Assembly (NCBI GenBank): GCA_963575745.1
Contig: CAUYUJ010015732.1
Coordinates: 90,001-146,000, forward strand
DNA: 56,000 nucleotides
From: Prorocentrum cordatum
Lineage: Eukaryota > Sar > Dinophyceae > Prorocentrales > Prorocentraceae
Direction of reading: 5' to 3'
The translations under genes and the position numbers were made by a program. The notes under the pieces are model-generated. The model saw nothing but the letters and a program-made list of their open reading frames with translations. It did no database searches and had not been told where the DNA came from. Shown in pieces: positions 54,300 to 56,000 of the stretch (position 1 is its first letter; each line of letters opens with the position of its first letter).

Positions 54300-54500
54300 G
54301 GGGCGCCGTCGGGGGGGACCGGCTCAGGGGAGTGGAGGATCGACCCCCCATCGGCCGTGCCCCGCCGATCGGGACCTGCGTCGGCGAGCCTGCCCAGGAG
54401 CGCGCGGCTTCGCTATCCAGGGCCCGTCGCCGATCCATCGGCGGTGTGTCGCCGATTGCAGGCCGTTGGCTCCCCCCTTAAGCCAGTCCCCCGCTGTCGC
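54300..54500 (+). repeat. Dispersed GC-rich repeat upstream of the ankyrin exon
   Basis: CTGCCCAGGAGCGCGCGGCT, then CGTCGCCGATCCATCGGCGG, matches 42355-42440 (CCCGCCCAGGAGCACGCGGT, then TGTCGCCGATCTATCG). A weaker copy is at 45480-45560. Two copies lie in the few hundred bases before an exon. Confidence 0.65.
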
Positions 54501-54532
54501 TCCCCCTCCTCCCCCCCCCCCGTTCCGTGGAG

Positions 54533-56000
54533 GACGACGGCGCCGATCCGCTCGAGGCTTTCCCCCTGCACAAGGCCGCGATGGAGGACGACGTGCGGGT
54601 GCTCGAGTCCCTCCTGGCGAGCATACCCGACAAGGCTGCGCTGGCGTTGGAGGAGCAGGACTTGCGTCTGCGGTCCCTGATTCAGGTCGTCTTCGGGAGG
54701 TGCGCGGTATCTTGTGCATTGTCAAACACTTTCGTCGGTTCTTGAGAGCTATCTTGTCAGCAACTGCGCCTCGTCGAGAGCGTTCAGAGGGTGCCCAGGG
54801 CTTCCCCGAGGCCCGAGCTATAGCTCGAGGCCCGGCTTCGATCGGGCCTCGTCGGGCTATGCCTGCATCCCTCCGCGAGATGTGCACAGGCTCCTGGGCG
54901 ACGCCAGCCATACATGTACACCGACACTGACCACGCCATTCTCGACGGAGGATCTATGTACATGCCTTGACGTCTAAGCCAAAAGATCTTCAGATCCTTG
55001 GGCCCAGAATGGGCCTGGCCAGGGTCGGCATGCAGATGCGTCGTCCTGCCCAAGTTATTCTGACCCCCATGCCACCTCCCAACAGTTTCGATGTTCAGTG
55101 ACGCGCGCAGCTCGGCGTGTATGACCCAAAAGAGACCAGTCACCCTCAATTCTGGCGCGAACGCCCCTCCGCTCCAGAGAGTTGAGTTGCAGCAAGCGCG
55201 GATCTCGCGGAGGGATGCAGGACAGTGTCGCAGGCGAACTCTCGCCCCAAGTCTCGGAGCTTCCCTCCAAAAGTCCGGTCGTGTAGTGAAGAAGTGGAAC
55301 TCGGCGGTCCCCCCCGAAGGGGGGCCCGTTTGGACGCACTCCCTACCGAGGACGGCCGCCCTCTCGCTATATGTCCTCAAGCTGGCACTCGAGGTCGGGG
55401 ATTGCGGTCGCCGTGCGCCGGTCTCAGCTTCTCGCAACGTGGAGCCCCAGAGGTGCCGACCCCGTCCCATGCGAGCTTTCTCCTCCCGAGTTGTGTTCTG
55501 GTGGCCCCTTGGAGCAGGCAAGGGCCCCCTCGGGTCGGACATAGCAAACAACAGAAGCACGTGGTGATTTTCATCGCGAGGAGGTCCGCTGTCACGGCGC
55601 CTTCGGTTTGACCGAGTGGTAGAGATCACTTCAGAGCGTTCTGGAGCGCCCTCTGCTGGATCGCTCAGCCGAGCGGCCTCGCCGCCTCGACTGCGTCGTC
55701 CGTGGCCCGCGCCGGGTCTTGGAAGATCTAGGTCCCTGTCCTGCCCTCATCTCGCCTCGGGCCTCCCCAGACAATCTGCGCCTCGCCGTTTTTGGCTTCT
55801 GGAGGTGTGCTTCGAGCCTCGAGACCATCAAAACACTACCCAAGATGAACATCGGAAAGCCGGTCTCGGAGGATGCCCAGAACAGAGGCAACGTTCAAAC
55901 ATCTACATAACCAACGCCCCGCGACGGGAAGGGACACATATACATACTCGATGTCTGGGCACCGCGAGGACGACGAGGGCTTGCGACCGCTGCACTACGC
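54533..56000 (+). CDS. Ankyrin-repeat protein gene, two exons visible, continues past the right edge
   Basis: Exon 54533-54658 follows a long CCCTCC/C-run tract and GTGGAG|GAC. It encodes DDGADPLEAFPLHKAAMEDD, then VRVLESLLASIPDKAALALE and EQ. PLHKAA...VRVLESLL is the helix-turn-helix core of an ankyrin repeat. Splicing GAGCAG|GACTTG (54659, GA donor) to GCGAG|GAC (55968, AG acceptor) stays in phase 0 and adds DDEGLRPLHYA, the start of the next repeat (D-x-x-G-x-x-P-L-H-x-A). The intron is 1310 nt. Ankyrin repeats bind protein partners, so no specific function can be given. The start lies in unseen upstream exons. Confidence 0.82.
54862..55221. repeat. Perfect 20-bp inverted repeats inside the ankyrin intron
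   Basis: CCTGCATCCCTCCGCGAGAT at 54862-54881 is the exact reverse complement of 55202-55221, spanning 360 bp. The right arm is preceded by GCGCGGATCTCGCGG, sharing GCGCGGATCTC with intron 1 of the thioesterase gene and the element at 44782. Likely an inverted-repeat element within the intron. Confidence 0.88.

Noticed and set aside
53625-54680. 351-residue forward frame
   Set aside because: It starts in a (CCT)n tract and crosses the ankyrin exon in the wrong frame; the ankyrin frame explains the conserved part.

Overview
The window looks like nuclear DNA of a dinoflagellate (inference). The grounds are: high GC; long gene-poor stretches of microsatellites and degenerate tandem repeats; decayed retroelements with the protein signatures I know from dinoflagellate genomes; exons on one strand only (+); and introns whose best boundaries are GA-AG or GC-AG, with the acceptor usually AG|G. 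I see no prokaryotic operon, rRNA, tRNA or CRISPR array. Genus cannot be fixed from the sequence.

Layout. 1-16 kb: repeat country. It holds a 0.2 kb direct duplication, 24-, ~77-, ~98-, ~100- and ~83-bp tandem arrays, trinucleotide microsatellites, CTTGGGGCC-type degenerate repeats and one or two short exon-like stretches of unknown product. 16.1-18.9 kb: a decayed Ty1/copia polyprotein. 19.0-20.45 kb: a decayed LINE reverse transcriptase (RT) interrupted by a poly-T tract. 23.0-28.0 kb: two oppositely oriented arrays of TCGATATC-rich repeats flank a degenerate RT of a dinoflagellate-type family (about 25.1-26.9 kb). 28-33 kb: microsatellites and dispersed repeats. 33.1-42.8 kb: the best-supported host gene, an acyl-protein-thioesterase/carboxylesterase-like alpha/beta hydrolase in four exons. 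Its 7.3 kb second intron contains about 1.1 kb plus about 0.4 kb of degenerate telomere-like TTAGGG repeats, a LINE 3' fragment and several microsatellites. 46.4-50.6 kb: a nearly full-length but broken LINE (ORF1, endonuclease, RT, C-terminal region). 54.5-56.0 kb: two exons of an ankyrin-repeat gene that runs off the right edge.

The most interesting biology is in the introns. Intron 1 of the hydrolase gene (145 nt) is flanked by a 9-bp direct repeat that supplies both splice sites. Its body matches a small inverted-repeat element found elsewhere in the window (about 43.1 and 44.8 kb). This is the signature of a transposable introner. The ankyrin intron carries a perfect 20-bp inverted repeat and the same AG|GA...AG|GA boundary pattern.

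Most long open frames here are by-products of GC-rich or trinucleotide repeats and are not annotated as genes. Boundaries of retroelements and repeats were read by eye and are approximate.
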